Origin: Alphaproteobacteria bacterium
GTDB lineage: Bacteria; Pseudomonadota; Alphaproteobacteria; Sphingomonadales; Sphingomonadaceae
NCBI GenBank assembly: GCA_019239415.1
Contig: JAFAZW010000066.1
Span: 1-64,000, forward strand
Direction: 5' to 3'
DNA length: 64,000 nucleotides
The notes beneath the pieces were generated by a model. It did not search any database and had not been told where the DNA came from. It saw only the letters and a program-made list of their open reading frames with translations. Below are positions 52,483-61,362 of this stretch, in pieces. Every line of letters starts with the position of its first letter. Within the stretch, counting starts at the first letter, position 1. The position numbers and the translations under genes were made by a program.

Positions 52483-53823
52483 ATGCGGAAAAGAATCATC
52501 GCCTTGGCGGCGTTTGCGGTTGCGGCGCCGGCCCTCTTCTCGCCGGCGGTCCTCGCGCAGCCTGCGCCACCGGCAGCGCCCGCAGCCTTGAGCGAACAGG
52601 CGCGGCAGGAGGTGGTCGCCAAGCTGAGCGGCGCGCTGCGCGAGCGCTACGTGTTCCCGGACGTCGGCGAAAAGGCCGCCGCGCGGATCACCGCCGCCCT
52701 GGCGGCCGGCGACTATTCCGCGCTCGGCGACCCGGCTTCCTTCGCGGCGCGCCTGCAGGCCGACGTCGACGCCGTCGCGCACGACAAGCATCTGCGCATC
52801 AACGCGATGAACGGCCCGCCTCCCGGGCCTCCTCCCGGAGGGCAGGCGATGCCGCCCGCGGAAGCCGGGATCGTGCGCGCCGACCGGCTACCGGGCGGCG
52901 TCGGCTATATCGAGGTGGTCGGTTTCCCGCCGCCGGAGGCCTTCAGGCCGGCGATCGACCGGGCGATGTCGGCGCTGGCCGGCAGCAAGGCGCTGATCGT
53001 CGACATTCGCCGCAACGGCGGCGGCGCCCCGCCTTCCGTCGCCTACCTGGTCAGCTTCCTGCTCCCGCCCGGCCAGGCGGTACCGATCAACGACATCGTC
53101 AGCCGGGTGGCGGGAACCGCGAACTTCACCCGCGAAAGCTTCCGCCGCGTGCCGACCCCGGTCAGCTTCGCCGGGGTGCCGGTGTACGTCCTCACCAGCA
53201 GCCGCACCTTCTCCGGCGGCGAGGAGTTCGCCTACGACGTCAAGTCGCTCAAGCGGGGCGTGCTCGTCGGCGAGGTGACCGGCGGGGGCGCCAATCCGAC
53301 CGGACCGGTGCCGCTCGGCAACGGCTTCATGGCCTCGATCCCGTTCGGCCGTGCCGAGAACCCGGTCACCAAGACGAATTGGGAAGGCCGCGGCGTCGAG
53401 CCGGATGTGAAAGCCCCGGCCGCGGAAGCGCTCAAGCTGGCGCTCGAACGCCTGGGCCAGAAGCCCGCCGTCACCGTCGCCGAGGCGTCCGGGCAGCAGG
53501 TCTTCGCGCCGCGCTCCACTCCGCTCCCGGGCACCGAGGCGGCCCTCCGCGCCATCGTCGCGGGCCTCGCCAGCGGCAAGCCGGACTACCAGGCGATGAG
53601 CCCCGAGCTGGCGGAGCGGACGCGCGAGCAGCTGCCGGACCTGCAGCGCCTGTTGCAGCCGCTGGGCGAGCTCCGCTCCGCCGCCTTCGCCGCGCCCCTG
53701 GGCGGCGGCGATGCCTACGACCTGGTCTTCGCGAACGGCACGCTCAGGATGGGAGTCATCCTCGGCCCGGACGGCAAGATCGTCGGCTCCATGATCGCCC
53801 CCGGCCGGCCGCCGGCCCGCTAG
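52483..53823 (+). CDS. S41-family secreted serine peptidase
   Basis: A 446-residue exported peptidase: signal peptide (IIALAAFAVAAPALFSPAVLAQ), an N-terminal cap with an Ala/Pro stretch, and the C-terminal processing-protease-type (S41) fold. VDIRRNGGGAPPSVAYL is the conserved strand, and TSSRTFSGGEEFAYD contains the putative nucleophile Ser. The tail (about residues 345-446) is an extra domain. GGGGAGGCGG precedes ATG 52483. Probably a periplasmic peptidase. Confidence 0.88.
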   Translation: MRKRIIALAAFAVAAPALFSPAVLAQPAPPAAPAALSEQARQEVVAKLSGALRERYVFPDVGEKAAARITAALAAGDYSALGDPASFAARLQADVDAVAHDKHLRINAMNGPPPGPPPGGQAMPPAEAGIVRADRLPGGVGYIEVVGFPPPEAFRPAIDRAMSALAGSKALIVDIRRNGGGAPPSVAYLVSFLLPPGQAVPINDIVSRVAGTANFTRESFRRVPTPVSFAGVPVYVLTSSRTFSGGEEFAYDVKSLKRGVLVGEVTGGGANPTGPVPLGNGFMASIPFGRAENPVTKTNWEGRGVEPDVKAPAAEALKLALERLGQKPAVTVAEASGQQVFAPRSTPLPGTEAALRAIVAGLASGKPDYQAMSPELAERTREQLPDLQRLLQPLGELRSAAFAAPLGGGDAYDLVFANGTLRMGVILGPDGKIVGSMIAPGRPPAR

Positions 53824-53923
53824 CTCCGGCCCGCCGCACCGACCTAATTCACTGCTTGCACAATAGGTTGGCATGCGGATAAGCAGCGGGCGCAGCCGAC
53901 GGTCGTTTGGCGCGAGGGGTTCT

Positions 53924-55498
53924 ATGGGCAGATTGAGAATATTCGCCGCCGCGGCGGCGCTCGCTTTGACGTGCGGCTGCGGCGATGGCGGCGGCGGGTC
54001 CGGCCCGGTCGGCGGGACGCCCGCCCCGACCATTGCGACTCTGCCCGTGACGCTTTCGGCCTCCTCGACGAACGTCACGATCGACGAGGGCCAGAGCGCG
54101 ACGTTCGGCTTCGCCGCCACCTATAGCGGCAGCAGCACCTCCCCCGTCGTCGCCAGCGTGCAGGTCGACAGCCGGCGCTACGTCCTCGACGGCACCCCGA
54201 CCGCGAACGGGAACAGCTTCAACGTTTCGCTGAAGACGGTTCCGCTCCCGCCCGGCGGCGCAACGGCCAGCACCGTGACGTTCCGGCTGTGCACCGACGC
54301 CAGCTGCACCACCGTCTATCCCGGCTCGACCCAGACGTTCACCGTCAACCTCGACGTGCGCCTCAAGGACTGGGCCACTTTCCAGCGCGACGCCGCCCAT
54401 ACCGGCTATGTCGCCGTGAACTACACCAGTGCCGATTTCGCCAGCGCCTGGACTCTCCCCGCGACGGCACCGTCCGAGATCGCCGCCCGGCGCGGCAGCA
54501 TTTTCGTCAATTTTCGCCAGACCGGCGGAGACCTGGTCACCCGCGCGCTCGATCCGGCCAACGGCAACGCGCGGTGGACCTACGATCTGGGGACGAACAA
54601 TTATTCCAGCGGCCCGTCCTACGTGAACGGCCGCGTCGCCTCGATGGCGATGAACCTGAGCTCCGGCACGCTGCCGATGCCGATCATCTCGGCCGATGCC
54701 GGGACGGCGGTCGGCGTGATCAGCTATGCCAGCCAGTTCAGCAATGGCGGGGTACCGACGCCCGTCGGCGACAACCTCTATTTCCAGGCCGGCTATTACG
54801 GCGACGTCGTCTACGCCGCCAACGCCGCAACCGCGAACCCGATCTGGACGCGCGATACCACCCAGCCGGGGGAAGGCTACGTCCAGGAAGGCGCCAGCGT
54901 CGCGGCGGATCAGAACTATGTCTATTTCTTCGGGGGCGGCAACCTGTTCGCCCTCGCGCGCGACACGGGCGCGATCGCCTACAAGATCCGCAATCCCTAT
55001 TTCACGGAATTCGGCCTCAGCTACTTCGGCAGCTATCGCGGCGCGCCGATCCTGGGAAGCAACGGCCGGATCTTCACCTTCTCCGACAACCGCGTCGCGA
55101 CCACGCCCTTGCCGCTGCTCGCCTTCTCCTTGTCGAGCGCCGCGCCGCTCTGGCGGACGTCGGCGACCTATGTCGGCCATCCGGCGCTCAGGGACGAGAC
55201 CTTGTTCGCCATCCGCGCGAACAGCGCCATCGTCGATCTCATCAACACGGCCGACGGAACAGTCCGCGGATCGATCGATCTCGGCAGCGCCAACGCTCCG
55301 CTGGTCAGCAACGTGATCGTCACCGGCAGCCACCTCTTCGTCGCCAGCGACACGACGACCTATGCGGTGGACCTGCAGCAACCGAACTTCCCGGTCGTCT
55401 GGTCGGCCCCCAAGGGCGGCGCGCTCGCCATCACCCCCGACAACCTGCTGACGGTCTCCGCCCGCGACGGCCTCTTCGCCTACCGCCTGGCGTCCTGA
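53924..55498 (+). CDS. Secreted beta-propeller (PQQ-like) lipoprotein
   Basis: A 524-residue exported protein with a hydrophobic leader (IFAAAAALALTCGC) whose C-G-C after it fits a lipobox loosely. It then has an immunoglobulin-like segment (LPVTLSASSTNVTIDEGQSATFGF, about residues 45-150) and repeated PQQ-like beta-propeller blades (GNARWTYDLG, NLYFQAGYYGDVVYAANAATANPIW, AIAYKIRNPY). The substrate or partner is unknown; BamB-like scaffolding is possible. ATG 53924 has GAGGGG upstream. Confidence 0.8.
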   Translation: MGRLRIFAAAAALALTCGCGDGGGGSGPVGGTPAPTIATLPVTLSASSTNVTIDEGQSATFGFAATYSGSSTSPVVASVQVDSRRYVLDGTPTANGNSFNVSLKTVPLPPGGATASTVTFRLCTDASCTTVYPGSTQTFTVNLDVRLKDWATFQRDAAHTGYVAVNYTSADFASAWTLPATAPSEIAARRGSIFVNFRQTGGDLVTRALDPANGNARWTYDLGTNNYSSGPSYVNGRVASMAMNLSSGTLPMPIISADAGTAVGVISYASQFSNGGVPTPVGDNLYFQAGYYGDVVYAANAATANPIWTRDTTQPGEGYVQEGASVAADQNYVYFFGGGNLFALARDTGAIAYKIRNPYFTEFGLSYFGSYRGAPILGSNGRIFTFSDNRVATTPLPLLAFSLSSAAPLWRTSATYVGHPALRDETLFAIRANSAIVDLINTADGTVRGSIDLGSANAPLVSNVIVTGSHLFVASDTTTYAVDLQQPNFPVVWSAPKGGALAITPDNLLTVSARDGLFAYRLAS

Positions 55499-55745
55499 CG
55501 CGCCGGGCGTTCGCCGGCCGCGCCAATCGCCGGGGCGGCTGCGACGGGAGGTCCCCTGCGCGCTCGGCTATCGCGCGGCCTGACCCTTGGATACGAGGGT
55601 CGTCGGGTCGAGCCCCCTTTCTTGAGGTCATCATACAGGGCCAGGAACGCGCGGCCGACTGGCCGTGAGAGCGGGGCTCGGGCGCCCGCCTGCTCCGACC
55701 GGACCCGGGCCCGCCCGCACTTGAAACATTTCGGGTGCGGTTCGT
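55499..55745. other. Intergenic region before DUF2252 gene
   Basis: No gene is supported. The sequence shows a GGCGTTCGCC hairpin near 55506 (possible terminator of the propeller lipoprotein gene) and no other clear element. Confidence 0.4.
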
Positions 55746-56945
55746 TTGACGGTCGTGAAGAGCGTGCCTCCCTCCTCGCGCGCGCAGGTCCTGCGGTCGG
55801 TGCGGATGCTGAAGATGGCGAGGAGCGTCCATTCGTACGTGCGCGGCAACACCGCGAAATTCTACGAATGGCTCGCCGACGCCCCGCTGGCGACGACGAT
55901 TCCGCAAGGCCCGCCGATCTGGATCTGCGGGGACTGTCACCTCGGCAATATGGGGCCGGTGGGAGACGCCGACGAGAAGGTGGATTTCCAAATCCGCGAC
56001 CTCGACCAGACGGTCGTCGGCAACCCCGCGCTCGACCTGGTGCGGCTCGCCTTGTCGCTGGAGACCGCCGCCCGCAGCTCCGACCTGCCGGGCGTGGCGA
56101 CGGTGAACATGCTCGGCGCCATGGGCGCTGCCTACCGCGCGGCTCTCGATGCGGATCCCCGGTGCAAGCTGCCCGAGCCCGACGTCGTCCGGACCGCCCG
56201 GCGCCGCGCCCTGAAGCGGCGCTGGCGTCATCTGGCCGAGGAGCGGATCGGCGATATGGATCCCACAATTCCGCTCGGCAAGCGCTTCTGGCCCATCGAC
56301 GAGGCGGAACGCGCCGCCATTGTCGCGCTGTTCGAGCAGCGGGCGGTGCGAAGGCGCGCGATGGAGCTGGCCGGCCTTGGACCCGAGGGCGGGCTGAGAC
56401 TGCTCGACGCCGCTTACTGGAAGAAGGGCTGCAGCTCGCTGGGCCACCTCAGGTTCGCCGTGCTTCTCGGCGTCTCCGATGAAGGACGCGGGGAGCATCT
56501 GGCGCTGGTCGACATCAAGGAGGCCGTTCCCCCTCTCGCGCCGGCGGCAAGGCGGGCGAAGATGCCGCGGGACGATGCCCGGCGCGTGGTGGCGGGCGCC
56601 TGCGCCCTGGCGCCGAACCTCGGGGAAAGGATGATCGCGGCGCACCTTCTCTCGCGGCCCGTGGTGCTTCGCGAACTGAAGCCCCAGGATCTCAAGCTCG
56701 AGGTCGAGCAATTCTCGCGCAAGGAGGCGGTCCGGGCGGCGGCCTATCTCGCTTACGTCGTCGGACGCGCCCATGCGCGCCAGCTCGACGAGGCCGGCCG
56801 TCAATCCTGGCTCGAATGCCTCAGCGGCGGCGGCGAGGACGATCGCGCTCCTCCCGGATGGTTGTGGAACTCGGTCGTCGACCTCGCCGCCATGCACGAG
56901 CGCGCCTACCTCGATCATTGCCGCACTTATGCTCTCGACGGCTGA
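55746..56945 (+). CDS. DUF2252-family protein
   Basis: A 399-residue DUF2252 protein. The TTG start is used because no ATG is close; GTG at 55755 is an alternative. Family segments include GNTAKFYEWLAD, CGDCHLGNMGP, DFQIRDLDQTVVGNPALDLVRLALS and KKGCSSLGHLRF, then LRELKPQDLKLEVE. The DUF is kinase-like in sequence (GDxHxxN), and some members have been proposed to act as phosphotransferases; no biochemical function is established. It lies between a lipoprotein gene and an esterase gene. Confidence 0.85.
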   Translation: MTVVKSVPPSSRAQVLRSVRMLKMARSVHSYVRGNTAKFYEWLADAPLATTIPQGPPIWICGDCHLGNMGPVGDADEKVDFQIRDLDQTVVGNPALDLVRLALSLETAARSSDLPGVATVNMLGAMGAAYRAALDADPRCKLPEPDVVRTARRRALKRRWRHLAEERIGDMDPTIPLGKRFWPIDEAERAAIVALFEQRAVRRRAMELAGLGPEGGLRLLDAAYWKKGCSSLGHLRFAVLLGVSDEGRGEHLALVDIKEAVPPLAPAARRAKMPRDDARRVVAGACALAPNLGERMIAAHLLSRPVVLRELKPQDLKLEVEQFSRKEAVRAAAYLAYVVGRAHARQLDEAGRQSWLECLSGGGEDDRAPPGWLWNSVVDLAAMHERAYLDHCRTYALDG

Positions 56946-57110
56946 TCCTCGACGACGAATGCCTGGACGAACACGCGAGGAGGCGGATGTACCCCGGACC
57001 TGTTCGAATGGGCCGACCGCGCGCGATCCGCGATCCCGCCAAGGGGCTCGTACCGGCCTCTTGCGCGCGGCGACGGAACGCTCGATCCAGGGGCCTGCGA
57101 AGAGGTAATC

Positions 57111-58070
57111 ATGGCGCCTGTCCGATCGCTCCTTGTGTCCATTCTCGGCTTCCTCGGCGCGAGCGCGGCGGCCGACCCGCCGCCGACGACCGCTCTCGGC
57201 GTCTGGCAGCCGCCGCCCGGGCTGGACCAGGTGCGAATCTGGCCGGGGGACGCGCCGGACGGGACGTTCCGGCCGCAGCCCCCGGAAAGCGTCGAGACTT
57301 ATGACGATCCGGGTGCCCCGGGCGGAAAGTCCCAGGCCGTCCTCAACATCGCCGTCCCGACGATGACGATCGTGCCGGCGAGGGAACCCAGGACCCGCGC
57401 CGCCGTCATCGTCTTTCCCGGCGGCGGCTTCCGGAAGGTTTTCATCGACCTCGAGGGCATCGAAATCTGCCGGTGGCTGACGACTCGAGGCATCACCTGC
57501 ATCGTGTCGAAATATCGCGCGCCCGGCGGCAACGATTTCTGGGACGGCGAGCTGCATCGCCAGGTGACGCCCGCGATCCCGCGCGCGTTGCAGGACGCGC
57601 AGCGTACGATCCGCCTGGTGCGGTCCAAGGCAGCCGAGCTCGGCATCGACCCTCACCGCATCGGCGTCCTGGGTATGTCGGCCGGCGGTTATCTGGTGGC
57701 GCAGACCAGCAACATCCTGACTCCGGCCTACCGTGCCGTGGACGCAACCGACCGGGTCAGCAGCCGCCCCGACTTTGCGGTGGCGCTCTATCCGGGCCAC
57801 ATCTGCCGCGACGACGGGTCGTTCGACCCGAGCTTGCCGGTGACCAAGGCCGCTCCGCCGACCTTCATTGCCCAGGCATGGGACGACGCGACCGATCCGG
57901 TCTGCAACAGCCTGATGTACGCGGCCGCTCTCGACAAGGCCGGCGTCTCGACGGAAGTTCACCTGTTCGCCAAGGGGGGCCACGCCTTCGCACTGCGGCA
58001 CAAGGACGAGCCGATCGGCACATGGCCGCATCTCGTGGAGCTGTGGCTCCGACAGATCGGCATGATGTAG
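57111..58070 (+). CDS. Secreted alpha/beta hydrolase (BD-FAE/acetyl-esterase-like)
   Basis: A 319-residue exported esterase: signal peptide (LLVSILGFLGASAAADP), oxyanion segment FPGGGFRKV, nucleophile elbow GMSAGGYLV (Ser near residue 198), and the catalytic Asp/His in AQAWDDATDPV and KGGHAFALRHKDEPIGTWP. BD-FAE/xylan esterase-like proteins remove acetyl groups from polysaccharides; the substrate here is unproven. ATG at 57111. The region before it (56946-57110) has no gene. Confidence 0.87.
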   Translation: MAPVRSLLVSILGFLGASAAADPPPTTALGVWQPPPGLDQVRIWPGDAPDGTFRPQPPESVETYDDPGAPGGKSQAVLNIAVPTMTIVPAREPRTRAAVIVFPGGGFRKVFIDLEGIEICRWLTTRGITCIVSKYRAPGGNDFWDGELHRQVTPAIPRALQDAQRTIRLVRSKAAELGIDPHRIGVLGMSAGGYLVAQTSNILTPAYRAVDATDRVSSRPDFAVALYPGHICRDDGSFDPSLPVTKAAPPTFIAQAWDDATDPVCNSLMYAAALDKAGVSTEVHLFAKGGHAFALRHKDEPIGTWPHLVELWLRQIGMM

Positions 58071-58151
58071 CTGTCCATCCCTCCCCGTTCGCCTCCCCCC
58101 ACCCCCCAAGTGCCGGGTGGATATTCCCTCGCAAGCGCCTAGATAGGCGCC

Positions 58152-58355
58152 ATGAGCCTCCTCCTCATGATCCTCATCTTCGCCGCCGCCGGCGCGACGC
58201 TCTACGTGCTGGTCAAGGGCGTCGTGAACATGGCGCAGCAGAAGGACATTACCGGTCAGCGCTCGCAGCAGCTGATGCGCCAGCGGGTGCTCTACCAGGC
58301 GGTGGCGATCGTGCTGGTCGTGCTGTTCCTGCTGATGGCCAGCGGGAAGCACTGA
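58152..58355 (+). CDS. HIG1-domain small membrane protein
   Basis: A 67-residue product with two hydrophobic helices, LLLMILIFAAAGATLYVLVKG and QAVAIVLVVLFLLMA, joined by a basic loop QQKDITGQRSQQLMRQRV, matching HIG1-type (hypoxia-induced gene 1) twin-helix proteins of alphaproteobacteria. In mitochondria HIG1 proteins bind cytochrome oxidase; a similar role is inferred only. An inverted repeat GCGCCTA/TAGGCGC (58135-58150) sits just before the ATG. Its stop lies 1 nt before the next gene. Confidence 0.85.
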   Translation: MSLLLMILIFAAAGATLYVLVKGVVNMAQQKDITGQRSQQLMRQRVLYQAVAIVLVVLFLLMASGKH

Positions 58356-58356
58356 G

Positions 58357-58935
58357 CTGGTCCGGCTCACCAAGATCTACACCCGCACCGGCGACGCCGG
58401 CGAGACCGGCCTCGCCGACGGCTCGCGCATCGCCAAGGACCATCCCCGCGCCCGGGCGATCGGCGACGTCGACGAGGCCAACAGCGCCCTCGGCGTGGCG
58501 CTGCTCCACGTCGTCGAAGACGGCCAGCGGGCGACGCTGCGGCGCATCCAGAACGAGCTGTTCGACCTCGGCGCCGACCTCGCCACGCCCGGCGAGGATT
58601 TCGCGCCGTCTCAGATCGCGCTGCGCATCGTCCAGCCGCAGATCGACCGGCTGGAGCGCGAGATCGACGCGATGAACGCCGACCTCGCGCCGCTCAGGAG
58701 CTTCATCCTGCCGGGCGGCGGCGCGGGCGCCGCTTACCTGCATCTCGCCCGCACCGTCGTGCGGCGGGCCGAGCGCGCGGCGGTCGCGGCGGCGCGCGAG
58801 GTCGCGTTGAACCCGCTCGCGATCCGATACCTGAATCGCCTTTCAGATCATCTCTTCGTCCTGGCGCGCCTGGTCGCGGCCGGCGAAGGCGGCGACATCC
58901 TGTGGGAACCGGGAGCGACGCGAAGCGCTGACTGA
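58357..58935 (+). CDS. PduO-type cob(I)alamin adenosyltransferase, apparent CTG start
   Basis: A 192-residue ATP:cob(I)alamin adenosyltransferase converting cobalamin to adenosylcobalamin. Family motifs: TKIYTRTGDAGETGLADGSR at the N-terminus, GDVDEANSALG, and RRAERAAVAAA...LNRLSDHLFVLAR. The conserved N-terminus (MVxLTKIYTRTGD) is reached only by reading from CTG 58357, 1 nt after the HIG1 stop, with a GGGAAG ribosome site upstream. The next in-frame ATG (58495) would remove the ATP-binding part. A CTG start is thus likely unless there is a sequence error. Confidence 0.88.
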   Translation: MVRLTKIYTRTGDAGETGLADGSRIAKDHPRARAIGDVDEANSALGVALLHVVEDGQRATLRRIQNELFDLGADLATPGEDFAPSQIALRIVQPQIDRLEREIDAMNADLAPLRSFILPGGGAGAAYLHLARTVVRRAERAAVAAAREVALNPLAIRYLNRLSDHLFVLARLVAAGEGGDILWEPGATRSAD

Positions 58936-58980
58936 TCCAGGTTACGGGTAGAGAACGAACGGCTGGCGGAGGAGGGGCGA

Positions 58981-60249
58981 GTGGCGACGCAGGCATGGCT
59001 TCCGCGCAGCGACGAAGCGGCCGAGCGCTTCCTCGCGGTGCGGGCCCTGAGCCTCGCCCTCGTCGCGCCGCTGTCGGACGCCGACGCCACCCTCCAGCCC
59101 TGCCCCGATGCGTCGCCGGCCAAGTGGCACCTCGCCCACACGACCTGGTTCTTCGAGACCTTCCTGCTGCGCGACCATGTCGCCGGCCATCGGCCCTACG
59201 CGCCCGGCTGGGCCTATCTGTTCAATTCCTATTACGAGGGCGAGGGCGACCGTCACCCGCGGCCGAAGCGCGGCATGCTGAGCCGGCCGAGCCTCGACGA
59301 GATCCGCGCGTTCCGCGCGCACGTCGACGAGGCGGTGGTGCGGGCGCTGCCCGGCCTGCCGCCGGCCGGCTACCGCGTCCTCGAGCTCGGCCTCCAGCAC
59401 GAGCAGCAGCACCAGGAGCTGATGCTCACCGACATGCTCGCCGCGATGGCCGAGAACCCGCTGAAGCCGGCGCTCTGGCCCCGCGCCCCCGCGGCCGCCG
59501 TGGGGGACGCGCCGCCGATGGGCGGCGTCCCGCGGCCCGGCGGGGTCTACGAGATCGGCGATGCGGGCGGCGCCTTCGCGTTCGACTGCGAGCGGCCCCG
59601 CCACCCGGTCGCGCTGCCGCCGCACGAGCTCGCCGAGCGGCTGGTGACCAACGGGGAGTGGCTGCGCTTCATCGACGAGGGCGGCTATCGCACGCCCGGC
59701 CTGTGGCTCGCCGACGGCTGGGACTGGGTGCGGCGGGAGGGGATCGAGGCGCCGCTCTACTGGGAGCGGGACGGCGACGGCGCCTGGCGCCGCTTCGGTC
59801 TCGACGGCCTCCATCCGGTCGAGGCGGGGGAGCCGGTCTGCCACGTCAGCTATTACGAAGCCGAGGCGTTCGCCCGCTGGGCCGGGGCGCGGCTGCCGAC
59901 CGAAGCGGAGTGGGAGACGGCGGCGGGTTCCGCCGATCCCGCCGGGGGGAACCAGCTCGACGGCCCGGGTCCCGTCCGGCCGCGCCCGGCGTCCGACCGG
60001 AGGGGCCTCCGGCAATTGTTCGGCGACGTCTGGGAATGGACCGGCAGCGCCTACCTTCCCTATCCGGGCTTCCGGCCGGAGCCGGGCACGGTCGGCGAGT
60101 ATAACGGCAAGTTCATGGTCAATCAGATGGTGCTGCGCGGCGGGTCCTGCGCGACTCCCCGCGGACACCTCAGGCCGAGCTACCGCAACTTCTTCTACCC
60201 CCACCAGCGCTGGCAATATTGCGGCCTGAGGCTGGCGCGGGACGCCTGA
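58981..60249 (+). CDS. egtB: Ergothioneine biosynthesis sulfoxide synthase EgtB
   Basis: A non-heme iron sulfoxide synthase that joins hercynine with a thiol (gamma-glutamylcysteine or cysteine) using O2. The 422-residue protein has the DinB-like N-terminal domain with iron ligands H50 or H53 (KWHLAHTTWFFE) and H140/H144 (LQHEQQHQELML), and the FGE-sulfatase-like C-terminal domain (FGDVWEWTGSAY, LRGGSCATP, RPSYRNFF). The start is GTG. It is followed 5 bp later by egtD. Confidence 0.94.
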   Translation: MATQAWLPRSDEAAERFLAVRALSLALVAPLSDADATLQPCPDASPAKWHLAHTTWFFETFLLRDHVAGHRPYAPGWAYLFNSYYEGEGDRHPRPKRGMLSRPSLDEIRAFRAHVDEAVVRALPGLPPAGYRVLELGLQHEQQHQELMLTDMLAAMAENPLKPALWPRAPAAAVGDAPPMGGVPRPGGVYEIGDAGGAFAFDCERPRHPVALPPHELAERLVTNGEWLRFIDEGGYRTPGLWLADGWDWVRREGIEAPLYWERDGDGAWRRFGLDGLHPVEAGEPVCHVSYYEAEAFARWAGARLPTEAEWETAAGSADPAGGNQLDGPGPVRPRPASDRRGLRQLFGDVWEWTGSAYLPYPGFRPEPGTVGEYNGKFMVNQMVLRGGSCATPRGHLRPSYRNFFYPHQRWQYCGLRLARDA

Positions 60250-60254
60250 GGCCG

Positions 60255-61217
60255 ATGCACGCGCCGCGCCCCCTCGAGGTCGACCCCGCCTTCCGCGACG
60301 ACGTCGTCGCCGGCCTCGCCGCACCGATCAAGGCGATCCCGGCGCGCTGGTTCTACGACCGCCGCGGCTCGGAATTGTTCGAGGAGATCACCCGCCTCCC
60401 CGAATATTATCCCACCCGCACCGAGATGGCCCTGCTCGGGCGCCACGCACCCGAGGTCGGCGCCATGGTCGGCGCCGGCCGGGCGGTCGTCGAGTTCGGC
60501 TCCGGCTCCTCCGCCAAGACGCCGCTGCTGCTGCGCCGCGTCGCGCCGAGCGCCTACGTCCCGATCGACATCAGCGGCGATTTCCTGCGCGACGCGGCGC
60601 GTGAGCTGGGCGCCGAATTCCCCGGCCTGCCGGTGCTGCCGGTCGAGGCCGATTTCACGCGGCCGATCCGTCTCCCCGGCGCGGTGGCGCAGGCGCCGAA
60701 GCTCGGCTTCTTCCCCGGCTCCACCATCGGCAACCTCGTGCCCCGCACCGCCGTCGACCTGTTGAGGGCGATGAAGGACACGCTGGGCGAAGGCTCCTTC
60801 CTCCTCATCGGCATGGACCGGATCAAGGATGTCGGCGTCCTGCTCCGCGCCTATGACGACGCGGCGGGGGTCACCGCCGAGTTCAACCTCAATCTCCTCC
60901 ACCGCATCAACCGTGAATTGGACGGCGACATCCCGGTGGACGCCTTCCGCCACCGCGCGATCTGGAACGACGACAAGGCGCGGATCGAGATGCACCTCGA
61001 GGCGACGCGGGACCTGCGCTTCGGCGTCGACGGCCGCGCCTTCACGATGCGCCGCCGCGAGACCATCCACACCGAGAACAGCCACAAATATGGCGACCGC
61101 GATTCCCGCCTCCTGCTCCGCGCCGCCGGCTGGGGCGTGGTGAAGCAGTGGACCGATGCCGGAGACCAGTTCGCCATCGTGCTGGCCGAAGCGGAGGCAC
61201 CGAGGTTCGCGCCGTGA
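60255..61217 (+). CDS. egtD: L-histidine N-alpha-methyltransferase EgtD
   Basis: SAM-dependent enzyme that trimethylates histidine to hercynine, the first step of ergothioneine synthesis. The 320-residue protein has IPARWFYDRRGSELFEEI and EFGSGSSAKT (SAM loop), and the C-terminal ETIHTENSHKY segment that contacts histidine. ATG 60255 chosen; an ATG at 60219 lies within egtB. With egtB it forms the two-gene pathway of many alphaproteobacteria; EgtC and EgtE are not present nearby. The stop is followed by a family-A repeat. Confidence 0.95.
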   Translation: MHAPRPLEVDPAFRDDVVAGLAAPIKAIPARWFYDRRGSELFEEITRLPEYYPTRTEMALLGRHAPEVGAMVGAGRAVVEFGSGSSAKTPLLLRRVAPSAYVPIDISGDFLRDAARELGAEFPGLPVLPVEADFTRPIRLPGAVAQAPKLGFFPGSTIGNLVPRTAVDLLRAMKDTLGEGSFLLIGMDRIKDVGVLLRAYDDAAGVTAEFNLNLLHRINRELDGDIPVDAFRHRAIWNDDKARIEMHLEATRDLRFGVDGRAFTMRRRETIHTENSHKYGDRDSRLLLRAAGWGVVKQWTDAGDQFAIVLAEAEAPRFAP

Positions 61218-61240
61218 GGCGGGGGGACGGAGAGAAACTC

Positions 61241-61325
61241 CGTTCGGGCTGAGCCTGTCGAAGCCCTGTCTTTCCCTCACCACCAAGCGAAGAAGGACAG
61301 GGCTTCGACAAGCTCGGCCCGAACG
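61241..61325. repeat. Family-A inverted repeat at a convergent junction
   Basis: Arms CGTTCGGGCTGAGCCTGTCG... and ...GACAAGCTCGGCCCGAACG pair over about 28 bp, with inner GAAGCCCTGTC/GACAGGGCTTC. It lies between the egtD stop (+) and the DUF1176 stop (-). Same element as 36604-36688. Confidence 0.85.
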
Positions 61326-61362
61326 GATGGCTTTCTCTCCCTGCTGGTGAGTCTCGGAGGTC

